DNA of 64,000 nt, taken from Halomonas salinarum (GTDB lineage Bacteria; Pseudomonadota; Gammaproteobacteria; Pseudomonadales; Halomonadaceae). This document shows positions 34,337-43,366 of this stretch, piece after piece (the first letter of the stretch is position 1; every line of letters starts with the position of its first letter). The stretch lies in assembly GCF_012062845.1 (NCBI RefSeq), contig NZ_WWNB01000009.1, positions 62,001-126,000 on the forward strand, read 5' to 3'. Made by a program: the position numbers and the translations under genes. The notes beneath the pieces were generated by a model. The model made no database searches and had not been told where the DNA came from. It saw only the letters and a program-made list of their open reading frames with translations.

Positions 34337-37009
34337 TCAATGGTCGAGCTTCAATGACAGGGCGATCGAGTCGGCCCCCTCTTCCAGTGGCTGTTCCTTG
34401 AAGCCGAGCTCTCTGGCCATGCGCCGCATGGCCTGGTTCTCCAGCATGACCTCGCCTTCAACCCAGGTGATGCCCATGCGGCGTGCATGGTCGAGTATCG
34501 CCTGCATCAGGCAGTAGCCCAGCCCCGAGTGTTTCGTGTCGCTTCTCACCATCACCGCGAATTCGGCCCGCTCCAGGTCGGGGTCGGCGATCAGGTGCAC
34601 GGCACCGAGAATGCTCTCGGCGTCCTGCGGCAGGGCGACGAAGGCCATCTCGCGATCATAGTCGAGCTGGGTCAGGCGCGCGGCGAAGGCATGATCGAAG
34701 CGCTGGATCGCGGCAAAGAAGCGCAGTCGCACGTCATGGTGCTCGGAGCGCTTGAGCATTTCCACCAGCGCATTCTCGTCCTCGGGGCGAATCGGGCGCA
34801 GGTGATAGTGTTGGCCCGCCTGAGTGACGATGTCGTGCGCAAGCTCCCGTGGATAGGGGCGGATGGTCATGGGGACGCGCGGCTCGCTGGCCTCGCGCAC
34901 CACCACGCGGGCATCCAGGGCGATCACGCCGCCTGAATCGGCCAGTAGCGGGTTGATGTCCAACGACACGACCCGCGGTAGGCGGATGACCAGCTGCGAC
35001 AGCTTGACCAGTGCCAGCACGATGGCCTCGATATCGACGGAAGGGCGGTCGCGGTAGCCCTTGAGCAGCCGCGCTATCTGGGTGCGTTCGATCATTTCCC
35101 GGGCCAGCAGGGGATTCAGAGGCGGCAGGCCGATCACCCGGTCGCCGATGACTTCCACCGCGGTGCCGCCCTGACCGAACAGGATCACCGGGCCGAAGAT
35201 CGGGTCCTCGGCGACGCCCAGGATCAGCTCGAAGGCGCCAGGGCGGCGGATCATCGGCTGCATGTTGACGCCTTCAATGCGTGCCTCGGGCATCGACTGG
35301 CGTATCCGCTCCAGCATGTCGTCGGTTGCCTGGCGCACGGCCTCGGCCGACGTCAGGTCCGTTTTTACGCCGCCAACATCCGACTTGTGACTGATGTCTT
35401 TCGAGAGGATCTTCACCACCGCGGGAAAGCCCATCTCGGCAGCAAAGGCAGCGGCGTCGTCGCCGTTCTGGGCCTGACGGGCGGGCACCACCGGCAGGCT
35501 GAAAGCGGCCAGCAGGGCGCTGGCTTCTGGCTCGGTGAGCACCTCGCGGCCGTCGGCGAGAACCGTATCGATGATCGCGTTGGCCTTGGCCGGCGCGTCT
35601 TCGGGCAGGTCCGTCACCGCTGGAGGTGTCTCCATCAGCAGCTCATGGTTGCGCTGGTACTGCCACAGGTGGGCGAAGGCCTGCACCGCTTGTTCGGGGG
35701 TGTCATAGAAGGGCAGGCGGCGGTCGGCGAAGAGCTGACGTGCCCTGGCCCCGGCGGCCTCGCCAAGCCAGCAGCTGAGTACCGGCAGGTGGCGGGTATG
35801 CAGCGTGTTGATCACCGTCTGGGCGGCCTCGTAGCTATCGGCCACGGCGGTCGGGCAGTTGATGATCAGAATGGCATCGGCGTCATTGGCCTCAATCAGC
35901 GCCTCCAGCGCCACCACATAACGCTCGCCGGGGGCATCGCCGAGGATGTCCACCGGGTTGCCGTGGGACCAGGTGGCCGGCAAGCGAGCGTCCAGGCGCG
36001 CAAGGGTCTTGGGGGAAAGCTCGGCCAGCCGGCCGTTGCCCTCGGCGAGCTCATCCACCGCCAGCACGCCGATGCCACCGCCGTTGGTCAGCACCGCCAG
36101 TCGGTCGCCCTTGATCTTCACGCCTGAGGCGAGGGTCCCGACGGCCTGGAACAGTTCGTCGAGGGTCTTGACCCTTAACATGCCGGCGCGGCGAAAGGCG
36201 GCATCATAGACCGCATCGGCCCCGGCCAGCGCACCGGTATGCGACATCGCCGCTTTGGCGCCGGCATCGCTGCGGCCGGCCTTGACCACCACAACTGGCT
36301 TGTTGCGGGAGGCCATGCGCGCCGCTGACAGGAATTTGCGCGCCTCGCTCACCGCCTCGACATACAAAAGAATCGCGTGGGTATTCGGATCGAGCGCCAG
36401 GTAATAGAGCATGTCGCCGAAGTCGACATCGCTCATCGCGCCCAATGACGCCATGTGCGAAAAGCCGATGCCGCGGCTTTCTGCCCAGTCGAGTACCGAG
36501 GTGGCGACGGCGCCGGACTGGGTGACGAAGGCCAGATGGCCCGACGACGGCGCGACATGGGCGAAGCTCGCGTTGATGCCGGCATGGGGGGCCATGATGC
36601 CCAGGCAGTTGGGGCCGACGATGCGCATCAGGTAAGGCCGCGCGGCATCCAGCACCGCCTGCTTGAGCGCCTGGCCCTCGGCATGATCACCCTCGCCAAA
36701 GCCCGCCGTGATCACGACCGCGGCGCGACAGCCGCGCTCGCCGAGCTCCTTGACCAGCCCCGGCACCGTATTCGGTGGGGTGCAGATCACGGCAAGATCC
36801 GGGGCGATCGGCAGCTCGGCGACCGAGTGATAGTTGAGGGTAGAGCGGATCGCCGTCTCGTGGGGATTCACGGTCATCACCGGCCCGGCGAATCCTCCCT
36901 CGAACAGGTTCTTGGCAAGCACCGCGCCCACCGAGCCTGGGCGGTTGCTGGCGCCGATCAAGGCGATGGAGGAGGGGGTGAACAGGGCATCAAGATTACG
37001 AATCGACAC
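34337..37009 (-). CDS. PatZ/Pka-like protein lysine acetyltransferase (CoA ligase-like plus GNAT)
   Basis: 890 residues. Residues about 1-690 match NDP-forming acyl-CoA synthetase subunits: CoA-binding domain (LFTPSSIALIGASNRPGSVG), the central flavodoxin-like domains, and an ATP-grasp part (FPAVVKILSKDISHKSDVGGV). Residues about 720-890 are a GNAT domain (RPIRPEDENALVEMLKRS; VMVRSDTKHSGLGYCLMQAILDHARRMG). This is the Pat architecture of E. coli PatZ and Salmonella Pat, which acetylates and inactivates acetyl-CoA synthetase. The GNAT acetyl-CoA loop is present. Starts at ATG 37009. Single gene. Confidence 0.9.
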   Translation of the reverse strand: MSIRNLDALFTPSSIALIGASNRPGSVGAVLAKNLFEGGFAGPVMTVNPHETAIRSTLNYHSVAELPIAPDLAVICTPPNTVPGLVKELGERGCRAAVVITAGFGEGDHAEGQALKQAVLDAARPYLMRIVGPNCLGIMAPHAGINASFAHVAPSSGHLAFVTQSGAVATSVLDWAESRGIGFSHMASLGAMSDVDFGDMLYYLALDPNTHAILLYVEAVSEARKFLSAARMASRNKPVVVVKAGRSDAGAKAAMSHTGALAGADAVYDAAFRRAGMLRVKTLDELFQAVGTLASGVKIKGDRLAVLTNGGGIGVLAVDELAEGNGRLAELSPKTLARLDARLPATWSHGNPVDILGDAPGERYVVALEALIEANDADAILIINCPTAVADSYEAAQTVINTLHTRHLPVLSCWLGEAAGARARQLFADRRLPFYDTPEQAVQAFAHLWQYQRNHELLMETPPAVTDLPEDAPAKANAIIDTVLADGREVLTEPEASALLAAFSLPVVPARQAQNGDDAAAFAAEMGFPAVVKILSKDISHKSDVGGVKTDLTSAEAVRQATDDMLERIRQSMPEARIEGVNMQPMIRRPGAFELILGVAEDPIFGPVILFGQGGTAVEVIGDRVIGLPPLNPLLAREMIERTQIARLLKGYRDRPSVDIEAIVLALVKLSQLVIRLPRVVSLDINPLLADSGGVIALDARVVVREASEPRVPMTIRPYPRELAHDIVTQAGQHYHLRPIRPEDENALVEMLKRSEHHDVRLRFFAAIQRFDHAFAARLTQLDYDREMAFVALPQDAESILGAVHLIADPDLERAEFAVMVRSDTKHSGLGYCLMQAILDHARRMGITWVEGEVMLENQAMRRMARELGFKEQPLEEGADSIALSLKLDH

Positions 37010-37176
37010 GGTATTTCCTCTTGGCGGTCAGGGCTGGGCCTTCGCTAGACGCATCCCTCATGCTAGGCGATGCTGACCGATAGTGACCTGATCGGCGTCA
37101 AGGCAGCGCCATGCCGTTAGGCGCGGAGCCGGCCGGGGTTCTCGATCAGGCGACCGATCCAGACGGAGGTATCCTC

Positions 37177-37659
37177 ATGTGGCTTGAAGGTTCATGTCAC
37201 TGCCAAGCCGTCACCTTCGGGGTGATGGCTCGGCAGCCCTATCCTTTCAATCGCTGCTATTGCTCGGTGTGTCGCAAGACCGCGGGCGCTGGCGGCTATG
37301 CGATCAATCTTGGCGCCGACGCCGATAGCCTCAAGGTCCGCGGCGAGGAGCACGTCCACGTTTACCAGGCGGTGATCGATGGCGCGCAGAGCCCCGGCGA
37401 GCGTCACTTTTGCAAGCACTGCGCGTCGACCCTGTGAGTCTATGACCCACTCTGGCCTGAGCTCGTCCACCCCTTCGCCTCGGCAATCGACACCCCGCTG
37501 CCTGTGCCGCCGGAGCACGTGCACCTGATGCTGGCAGCCAAACCCGACTGGGTCGAGCTCGCTCCCGACCCGGCGGATCGCTGCTTCGAGGGTTACCCGG
37601 ACGAGAGCCTCGCTGATTGGCACCGGCGGTTGGGGCTTGAAGATGAGCCACCGGCCTAG
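37177..37659 (+). pseudogene. GFA-family (glutathione-dependent formaldehyde-activating-like) gene broken by in-frame TGA
   Basis: A full-length GFA frame of 161 codons starting at ATG 37177 after GGAGGT. Zinc-binding Cys pairs are visible: GSCHC, NRCYCSVCRK, FCKHC. At codon 87 (37435-37437) there is a TGA, and the same frame then continues with VYDPLWPELVHPFASAIDTPLP and ends PDESLADWHRRLGL, which are the standard GFA continuation. In other members this position is usually Trp (TGG), so a single G-to-A change explains it. All else is intact, so the mutation is recent or the codon is read through. Selenocysteine is unlikely. Confirmed only as this one sequence. Confidence 0.85.
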
Positions 37660-37662
37660 GCA

Positions 37663-38643
37663 TCAGCTGGCAGAAACATCGCTCAAGTCACGGGGCCGGC
37701 GGCGATCCTTGAGGGGGCTCAGGCCGAAGGTGCGCTTGTAGTCGCGGCTGAACTGGGCAACGCTGCGATAGCCGACGGCCTCGGCGGTCTGGTTAACGTT
37801 CAGGTCATCGTGACTCAAAAGCTGGCGCGCCTTGATCAGCCTCAGGCGCTTCAGGTATTGCAGCGGTGTGGCGCGGGTCACCTGCTTGAAGTGCTGATGA
37901 AACGACGAGACGCTCATGTTGGCATCCCGCGCCAGCTCTTCAATCGAGGTGGTCTGGGCGACATCGGCATGCATCTGGGTCAGCGCCTGAATGATCTGTG
38001 AATAGTGCCCCTGATGATTGACCAGCGCGCGCAGTGCCGCTCCCTGTTCGCCCTTGAGGGCCTCGAAGATCACTTCGCGTACTCGGGCTTGCCCCATCAC
38101 CTGCGCATCCAGGGGATCGTTCAGGGCGCGCAGCAGTCTCACCACGGCTTCCTGCATGCTGGCGGTCATCGCCACCGAGGCCATCGGCAGCGGGTCGCTT
38201 GAGGGCGCCTTGGCGTTGAAGCGGGGCTCGGTGCCTTTTCCACGCCCGGTTTCAGTTCCTGTCTCGAGCCCTTTCTCAAGCCCTTTCTCAAGCCCTGTTT
38301 CAAGCCCCGTCTCGGCGACCAGTTCACTGAGTACCGCAGGGTCGATACGCACGGAAAGCCCAAGCAATGGCTCCTCTGGCGTGGCGAAGGTCTCGCACTC
38401 GAAGGGCAGCGGCAGTGTCTGCACCAGATACTGCCCCGGGTCGTAGTGGATTTCGCGGTCGCCGAGATAGCCGATCTTGCGGCCCTGAACGACAATCACC
38501 AGGCTCGGCTCGTACATCAATGGTGTACGCGGCACCTGGTGATGACAGGCCATCAGCGAGACGGCAGGTATGGCGCTTGGCGTATAGCCATCGCGCTCGA
38601 TCATCGGCTCGATCAGCGCCAACAGGCGGGAAGAAAGTGGCAT
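37663..38643 (-). CDS. AraC-family transcriptional regulator
   Basis: 326 residues. N-terminal AraC-type ligand domain (LMYEPSLVIVVQGRKIGYLGDREIHYDPGQYLV), then the C-terminal two-helix-turn-helix DNA-binding domain (DANMSVSSFHQHFKQVTRATPLQYLKRLRL and TAEAVGYRSVAQFSRDYKRTFG). Between the two lies an unusual Glu-Thr-Gly-Leu repeat (about 111-135), encoded by a 12-bp tandem repeat. It is divergent from the alcohol dehydrogenase gene (start 301 bp away), which it probably activates, as similar regulators do. Start at ATG 38643. Confidence 0.9.
   Translation of the reverse strand: MPLSSRLLALIEPMIERDGYTPSAIPAVSLMACHHQVPRTPLMYEPSLVIVVQGRKIGYLGDREIHYDPGQYLVQTLPLPFECETFATPEEPLLGLSVRIDPAVLSELVAETGLETGLEKGLEKGLETGTETGRGKGTEPRFNAKAPSSDPLPMASVAMTASMQEAVVRLLRALNDPLDAQVMGQARVREVIFEALKGEQGAALRALVNHQGHYSQIIQALTQMHADVAQTTSIEELARDANMSVSSFHQHFKQVTRATPLQYLKRLRLIKARQLLSHDDLNVNQTAEAVGYRSVAQFSRDYKRTFGLSPLKDRRRPRDLSDVSAS
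38249..38314. repeat. 12-bp tandem repeat inside the AraC regulator
   Basis: About five units of 12 bp (for example 38273-38284 and 38285-38296, TTCTCAAGCCCT, identical; 38261-38272 and 38297-38308 one to four changes). In the protein this gives a repeating E(T/K)GL in the linker between the ligand and DNA-binding domains. Copy number would change by whole repeats without a frameshift, so it can vary linker length. Confidence 0.85.
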
Positions 38644-38944
38644 GGGGGGTCCTGTCGGTGAGGGTGAGTCGGTGATATCGAGTCGTTCATTGCGATGAAG
38701 TCATCATGGGCTGAAGCAGGGTCGGCCAGAGGCGTCGAGCCCGGCAGTACCGCTCGCAGCGATGGCCACATGATGACCGAATCAGGTGGTTTTTGGCGAG
38801 AAAACCCGCTTCAGGGCAAGGCAGTTTGTAGGAATGAGCAAAAATGGCGCAGGATCGTTGGTCGTAGTGGCACTGTCACAGGAGCACAATGCCTGCATAT
38901 CATCATTCATATGAGCCCAACTCTCTCAGGAGGATGCGTCACAC
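38644..38944. promoter_or_regulatory. AraC-regulator/dehydrogenase divergent intergenic region
   Basis: 301 bp that must hold both promoters and operators for the AraC regulator and the dehydrogenase. I see no clear -35/-10 pair. Just before the dehydrogenase ATG is AGGAGGATG, a strong ribosome site. Confidence 0.4.
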
Positions 38945-40012
38945 ATGAGTCATCAAGCCAACGCTTATGCCGCACATTCAGCCGAGACGGACCTTGCGCC
39001 GTTCAGCTTTGAGCGTCGCACGCCGCGCGCGGACGATGTGTCCATCGAGATCGACTACTGCGGCGTCTGCCACTCGGACCTGCACTTTGCCCGTAACGAC
39101 TGGGGCATGAGCCAGTATCCGCTGGTGCCGGGGCACGAGATCGTCGGGCGCGTGACCGCTGTCGGCAGCGATGTCACCAAGTACAAGGTCGGCGATGTGG
39201 TCGGCGTGGGTTGCATGGTGGATTCCTGCCGCCATTGCAGCGCCTGCAAGGACGATCTGGAGCAGTACTGCCTCGAAGGCATGACCATGACCTACGGCAG
39301 CCCGGACCGTCACGATGGCACCATGACCCAGGGTGGCTACTCCGATTCGGTCGTGGTCAGCGAGCACTTCGTGGTCTCGATTCCCGACAAGCTGGACCCG
39401 GCAGTGGCAGCACCGCTGCTCTGTGCCGGCATCACCACCTATTCACCGCTGCGCCACTATGGCGTCAAGGCCGGTGACAAGGTCGGCGTCATCGGCATGG
39501 GCGGCCTGGGCCACATGGGCCTCAAGTTCGCCAAGGCGATGGGCTGTGAAGTCACGCTGTTTACGCGCTCGGAGGCCAAGGTCGGCGAAGCCAAGAAGCA
39601 GGGCGCCGATCATGTCATCGTCTCAAGCGACGAGGAGCAGATGGCGGCCGCCGCCGAGCACTTCGACTTCCTGCTCGACACCGTGCCGGTACCCCATGAC
39701 CTCAACCCGTACCTCGGGACGCTCAAGTACGACGGTACGCACATCCTGGTCGGCCTGATCCAGGAAGTGGACCCGGCGCTGATGGGGGGCAACCTGGTGA
39801 TGAAGCGTCGTGTGTTGGCCGGCTCCTTGATCGGCGGCATGGCGGAAACCCAGGAAGTGCTGGATTTCTGCGCCGAACACGACATCACCTGCGATATCGA
39901 GATGCTCGATATCAAGAATATCAATGAAGGGTTTGAGCGCATGCAGAAGGGCGACGTGAAGTATCGCTTCGTCATCGACATGGCAACGCTCAAGGACGAC
40001 AAGGCGGCCTAA
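38945..40012 (+). CDS. Zinc-dependent alcohol dehydrogenase, YahK/cinnamyl-alcohol type
   Basis: 355 residues. Catalytic-zinc Cys in DYCGVCHSDLH, GHE (PGHEIVGRV), structural-zinc Cys in CRHCSACKDDLEQYC, the NADP site VIGMGGLGHMGLKFAKAMG. This is the cinnamyl/YahK class, NADPH-dependent aldehyde reductase acting on many aldehydes. All zinc ligands are present. Starts at ATG 38945 with AGGAGGATG upstream. Adjacent divergent AraC regulator suggests control by it, likely in aldehyde detoxification. Terminator at 40034-40068. Confidence 0.93.
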   Translation: MSHQANAYAAHSAETDLAPFSFERRTPRADDVSIEIDYCGVCHSDLHFARNDWGMSQYPLVPGHEIVGRVTAVGSDVTKYKVGDVVGVGCMVDSCRHCSACKDDLEQYCLEGMTMTYGSPDRHDGTMTQGGYSDSVVVSEHFVVSIPDKLDPAVAAPLLCAGITTYSPLRHYGVKAGDKVGVIGMGGLGHMGLKFAKAMGCEVTLFTRSEAKVGEAKKQGADHVIVSSDEEQMAAAAEHFDFLLDTVPVPHDLNPYLGTLKYDGTHILVGLIQEVDPALMGGNLVMKRRVLAGSLIGGMAETQEVLDFCAEHDITCDIEMLDIKNINEGFERMQKGDVKYRFVIDMATLKDDKAA

Positions 40013-40033
40013 ACCACGTCTCTGCACGCCTTG

Positions 40034-40068
40034 CGCCCGCCCTCGGCCTCGCCGTGGGCGGGCGTTTT
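40034..40068 (+). terminator. Terminator after the alcohol dehydrogenase
   Basis: CGCCCGCCC pairs with GGGCGGGCG over 9 bp, followed by TTTT, 22 bp after the stop codon. Confidence 0.85.
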
Positions 40069-40239
40069 CATGTCGGGCCGGAAAGCATCGGTGCGCCGCG
40101 GGTGTCGGGAGCGGTGCGCGCTTCCGGGATGAATTTTGCCTGCGCTGGTTTACCCTTAGCCCCGTTTATCATGCGATGATACGCACAGCGCCTGACTCGT
40201 GGGCGTGCAACCGGCAAGGCAGGGCCCAGACCAGGCGTT

Positions 40240-41094
40240 ATGAAGATACCCAAGAGACTGCAACCGCTCGTCGAAGACGGCATGATCGATGCCGTGGAAG
40301 GTCAGCTAATGAGCGGCAAGGAAGCCAATGTCTATGTGGTGCGCTGCGGCGACACCTTGCGCTGTGCCAAGGTCTTCAAGGAGGCGAGCCAGCGTAGCTT
40401 CAAACAGGCCGTGCAGTACCAGGAAGGTCGCAAGGTGCGTAACACCCGCCGTGCCCGTGCGATGTCAAAGAAGACCCGCTATGGCCAACAGGAGCAGGAA
40501 TCCGCCTGGTTGAACGCCGAGGTAGATGCGCTCTATCGCCTGGCGTCGGCTGGCGTGCGGGTGCCCGAGCCGCATGGTTTCATCGATGGCGTGCTGCTGA
40601 TGGAACTGGTGGCCGACGCCGACGGGGATGCCGCACCGCGCCTGGATGATTGTGAATTGAGCGAGGACGAAGCCCTTGCCTATCACGATCAGGTGATCCG
40701 TGAAGTGGTGCGCATGCTGTGTGCTGGCCTGGTGCACGGCGATTTGTCGGAGTTCAACGTGCTGCTCGACGCTACGGGACCGGTGATCATCGATCTGCCG
40801 CAGGCGGTGGACGCTGCCGGCAACAACAGCGCGGCGATGATGCTACGCCGCGATGTGGATCGCATGCGCGCCTATTTCGGCCGTTTCGCGCCGTCCTTGC
40901 TCGACACCGAATACGGCCACGAGATATGGGCGCGTTTCGAGGCCGGCGAGCTGACGCCTGACAGCCAATTGACTGGCCGCTTCGTTCACGACACCCAGCA
41001 GGTCGATGTCGACGACCTGATGGCGGTGATCGATGACGTCATCGAGGAAGAAAGCGAGCGCCGCGAGCGCGCCCAGGACGAGGAGCTCGATTAG
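40240..41094 (+). CDS. RIO-family serine protein kinase
   Basis: 284 residues, similar to the bacterial RIO1-type kinases such as P. aeruginosa PA4780. ATP-loop SGKEANVYVV (25-34), catalytic Lys44, the loop HGDLSEFNVLL (His166-Gly-Asp168; Asn173), and the metal-binding IDLPQ (Asp185). No activation-loop region, as typical of RIO. Starts ATG 40240. Rich in acidic residues at the C-terminus. Cytosolic; substrate unknown. Confidence 0.9.
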   Translation: MKIPKRLQPLVEDGMIDAVEGQLMSGKEANVYVVRCGDTLRCAKVFKEASQRSFKQAVQYQEGRKVRNTRRARAMSKKTRYGQQEQESAWLNAEVDALYRLASAGVRVPEPHGFIDGVLLMELVADADGDAAPRLDDCELSEDEALAYHDQVIREVVRMLCAGLVHGDLSEFNVLLDATGPVIIDLPQAVDAAGNNSAAMMLRRDVDRMRAYFGRFAPSLLDTEYGHEIWARFEAGELTPDSQLTGRFVHDTQQVDVDDLMAVIDDVIEEESERRERAQDEELD

Positions 41095-41233
41095 CCCTGC
41101 CCGGCATTCGAGGTGCCTGTTTTACTCCGCCATGAGCCTGCGCGACGCTCAACAGATTGCTCACCACTGACTATGCTGAAGGGAGCCGCCATGCATTGTG
41201 CATAGCCAGTTAGCCAGTCCAAGGGTGATCGCC

Positions 41234-41689
41234 ATGTCCATGGAACACGTGACACGCTATCTCGATGAACACGACGTCAAGTACGTCATCATGCAGCATT
41301 CCCCCGCCTTCACCGCGCAGGAGATCGCCGAGGCCGTCCATGTCTCCGGCCGCCACTTTGCCAAGAGCGTGGTAGTGAAGATCGATGGCCGGCTGGCGCT
41401 GGCCGTCCTGCCGGCCAGCGATCAGGTCGACCTGCCTCGTCTGACCCAGTCCGTCGGCGCCAGCACCATCGAACTGGCGACGGAGGATGAGTTCAAGGAC
41501 CGTCTGCCGGATTGCGACGTCGGGGCGATGCCGCCCTTCGGCAACCTCTTCGATATGGAGGTCTTCGTCTCTCCTCACCTGACCGCCAGCGACCTGATCG
41601 CCTTCAATGCCTGCACGCATACCGACGTCCTGCAACTGCCCTACGCGACATTCGCGCGGCTGGTGAATCCCATCGAGGTGGCCTTGTGA
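41234..41689 (+). CDS. YbaK/EbsC-type aminoacyl-tRNA deacylase
   Basis: 151 residues from ATG 41234 (site AAGGGTGATC). The product MSMEHVTRYLDEHDVKYVIMQHSPAFTAQEIAEAVHVSGRHFAKSVVVKIDG follows the YbaK/ProX editing-domain pattern with the conserved Lys of the substrate pocket in AKSVVV, and VGAMPPFGNLF. It hydrolyses misacylated tRNA in trans. Exact amino acid specificity not clear. Stand-alone; convergent with the next gene. Confidence 0.87.
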   Translation: MSMEHVTRYLDEHDVKYVIMQHSPAFTAQEIAEAVHVSGRHFAKSVVVKIDGRLALAVLPASDQVDLPRLTQSVGASTIELATEDEFKDRLPDCDVGAMPPFGNLFDMEVFVSPHLTASDLIAFNACTHTDVLQLPYATFARLVNPIEVAL

Positions 41690-41733
41690 CGAAGTGGCGC
41701 CCGGACGCCGGGTGAGCCGCCGTTGGGGGGAAC

Positions 41734-43014
41734 CTACAGCAGCCAGGCCACTGCGAGCCCCGCCAACAGTGATATGACCATCGGTCCTGCCACGCGCCAG
41801 CCCACGTCCTTGGTGCCGATGATGCCCGCCATCCCCGTCTTGACCAGGTTATTGACCGAGGCCGCCAGCACGATGCCGATCACCGCCGTGGGAATCGCCA
41901 GGCCTTGTTCGGCCATGCGCGTCAGCGCCAGGGTGGCGGCACCTACGTCGGCAATGCCCGAGACCGCAGACAGCAGATAGATACCGGCATCACCCAGCCA
42001 CTCGCCAAGCCACTCACCCAGCAGCATCACCGCCGTCAACATGGCACCGAACAGCAACGCCGAGCTGAGTTCCAGCGGGTTCTGGGTGGGAATCTTTTCC
42101 TCCAGGTCGGCGCAACCATGATGGGTGCGCCACAGCCATAGCGCCGGCAGCAGCAGCAGCGTTGCCATGACCAACACCGGCGCGAGCAGCGTCGGCAGCA
42201 GAGCCGGGTAGAGCACCAGGCAATAGAGCAGAATGCGCGGAAACATGGTGCCGCAGGCCATCAGGATGCCGGCGGCCAGCAGCGGGCTTAGCCCCGGCGA
42301 GCGTTGCGACAGACGAGCGAAGTGCAGGGTCAGGGCAGTGGAGGAACTCAGCCCGGCAAACAGGCTGGTGAAGAGGATGCCGCGGCGAGTGCCGCCCAGG
42401 CGCATGGCGAAATAGCCGACGAAGGAGATCGTGGCGATCATGATCACCAGCCACCAGATGGTCGTTGGGTTGATGGCACCACCCGGCCCCAGGTCCTGAT
42501 TAGGCAGCAGCGGCAGGATCACCACCGTGATCAGCAGGAGCTTGAAACCGGCATCCAGCTCATGGCGCTGCAACTTGTGCAGCAGGCCATGAATCTCGCG
42601 CTTGCTGTCGAGGATCATCGCCGTGATCACGGCCGCCGCACCGGCAAGGGCCGGGTCGACGGCCATCGCCAGGGCGCCATAGCAGAAGGTCAGCAGCATG
42701 CCGACCAGGCCGGTGATGCCGTAGTTGGGCACCTCGCGAACCCGCGCCTGATAGGCGATCAGGCTGGTGACGGTGATCCCCAGGAAGATCGCCGGAAAGG
42801 CCCAGACGGTGAGGCGCTCGGCGAGCAAGGCGGCGACGCCGCCGAGCAGGCCCACCAGGGCGAAGGTGCGAATACCGGCGACTCGCTGGCCCTTGGCCTC
42901 GTGGCGGGAGTCCCAACCGCGCTCCAGGCCGATCAGCGCGCCCAGCAGCAAGGCCACCCCCAGGCGGATGGCCAGGTGATGACTGGTCAGAAATTGTTGG
43001 GTGACCTCGTCCAT
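41734..43014 (-). CDS. MgtC/SapB-family membrane protein with DUF4010
   Basis: 426 residues from ATG 43014 (ribosome site AAGGAGGC). An N-terminal MgtC/SapB domain (LGALIGLERGWDSR, GQRVAGIRTFALVGLLGG), then a longer DUF4010 region with about eight more helices (ALAYFAMRLGG, LLAPVLVMATLLLLPALWLW). Function is unknown for this two-domain type; MgtC proteins act in magnesium limitation and host survival. Inner membrane. Confidence 0.88.
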   Translation of the reverse strand: MDEVTQQFLTSHHLAIRLGVALLLGALIGLERGWDSRHEAKGQRVAGIRTFALVGLLGGVAALLAERLTVWAFPAIFLGITVTSLIAYQARVREVPNYGITGLVGMLLTFCYGALAMAVDPALAGAAAVITAMILDSKREIHGLLHKLQRHELDAGFKLLLITVVILPLLPNQDLGPGGAINPTTIWWLVIMIATISFVGYFAMRLGGTRRGILFTSLFAGLSSSTALTLHFARLSQRSPGLSPLLAAGILMACGTMFPRILLYCLVLYPALLPTLLAPVLVMATLLLLPALWLWRTHHGCADLEEKIPTQNPLELSSALLFGAMLTAVMLLGEWLGEWLGDAGIYLLSAVSGIADVGAATLALTRMAEQGLAIPTAVIGIVLAASVNNLVKTGMAGIIGTKDVGWRVAGPMVISLLAGLAVAWLL

Positions 43015-43366
43015 TGGCACGCCTCCTTGCCTGCCCGCCACCGCTTGAGCCTGCCGCTGACTTCAGCATGGCCAGCCCAAGCCTTTGGGTTCGGCCAGGG
43101 CCGATAAGCTCATGCTTGCATCGGCACAGGGCGGTGCGCGGTTACCTAATGTAACTATCAGAAATGACCTGAGTCAGCATCGGGTCTTTTCAACGCTGGT
43201 TGTCCCGACCGTTCTTGTATTAGCAAAGCCGTTCGCTCTACTGTTCATTCAAGCTGTGGAAAAAGTATGAGACGTTTGCTTACTGGATGTCGCCCTCCAC
43301 AGTCGGCCATGACCATTGCAGCAAAATAATCACAATCACAATAACGGCGACGCACAGGAACCCGGC
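43015..43366. promoter_or_regulatory. Intergenic region before the polyamine-type ABC operon
   Basis: 352 bp. A short inverted repeat GTTAC-CTAAT-GTAAC lies at 43141-43155 and could be an operator. No clear promoter. The frame of the ATPase is also open from a TTG at 43316, but ATG 43367 has the better ribosome site. Confidence 0.3.

Noticed and set aside
37435..37437. Selenocysteine in the GFA protein
   Set aside because: The position is usually Trp, not Cys, in this family and no SECIS-like hairpin is evident right after the TGA.
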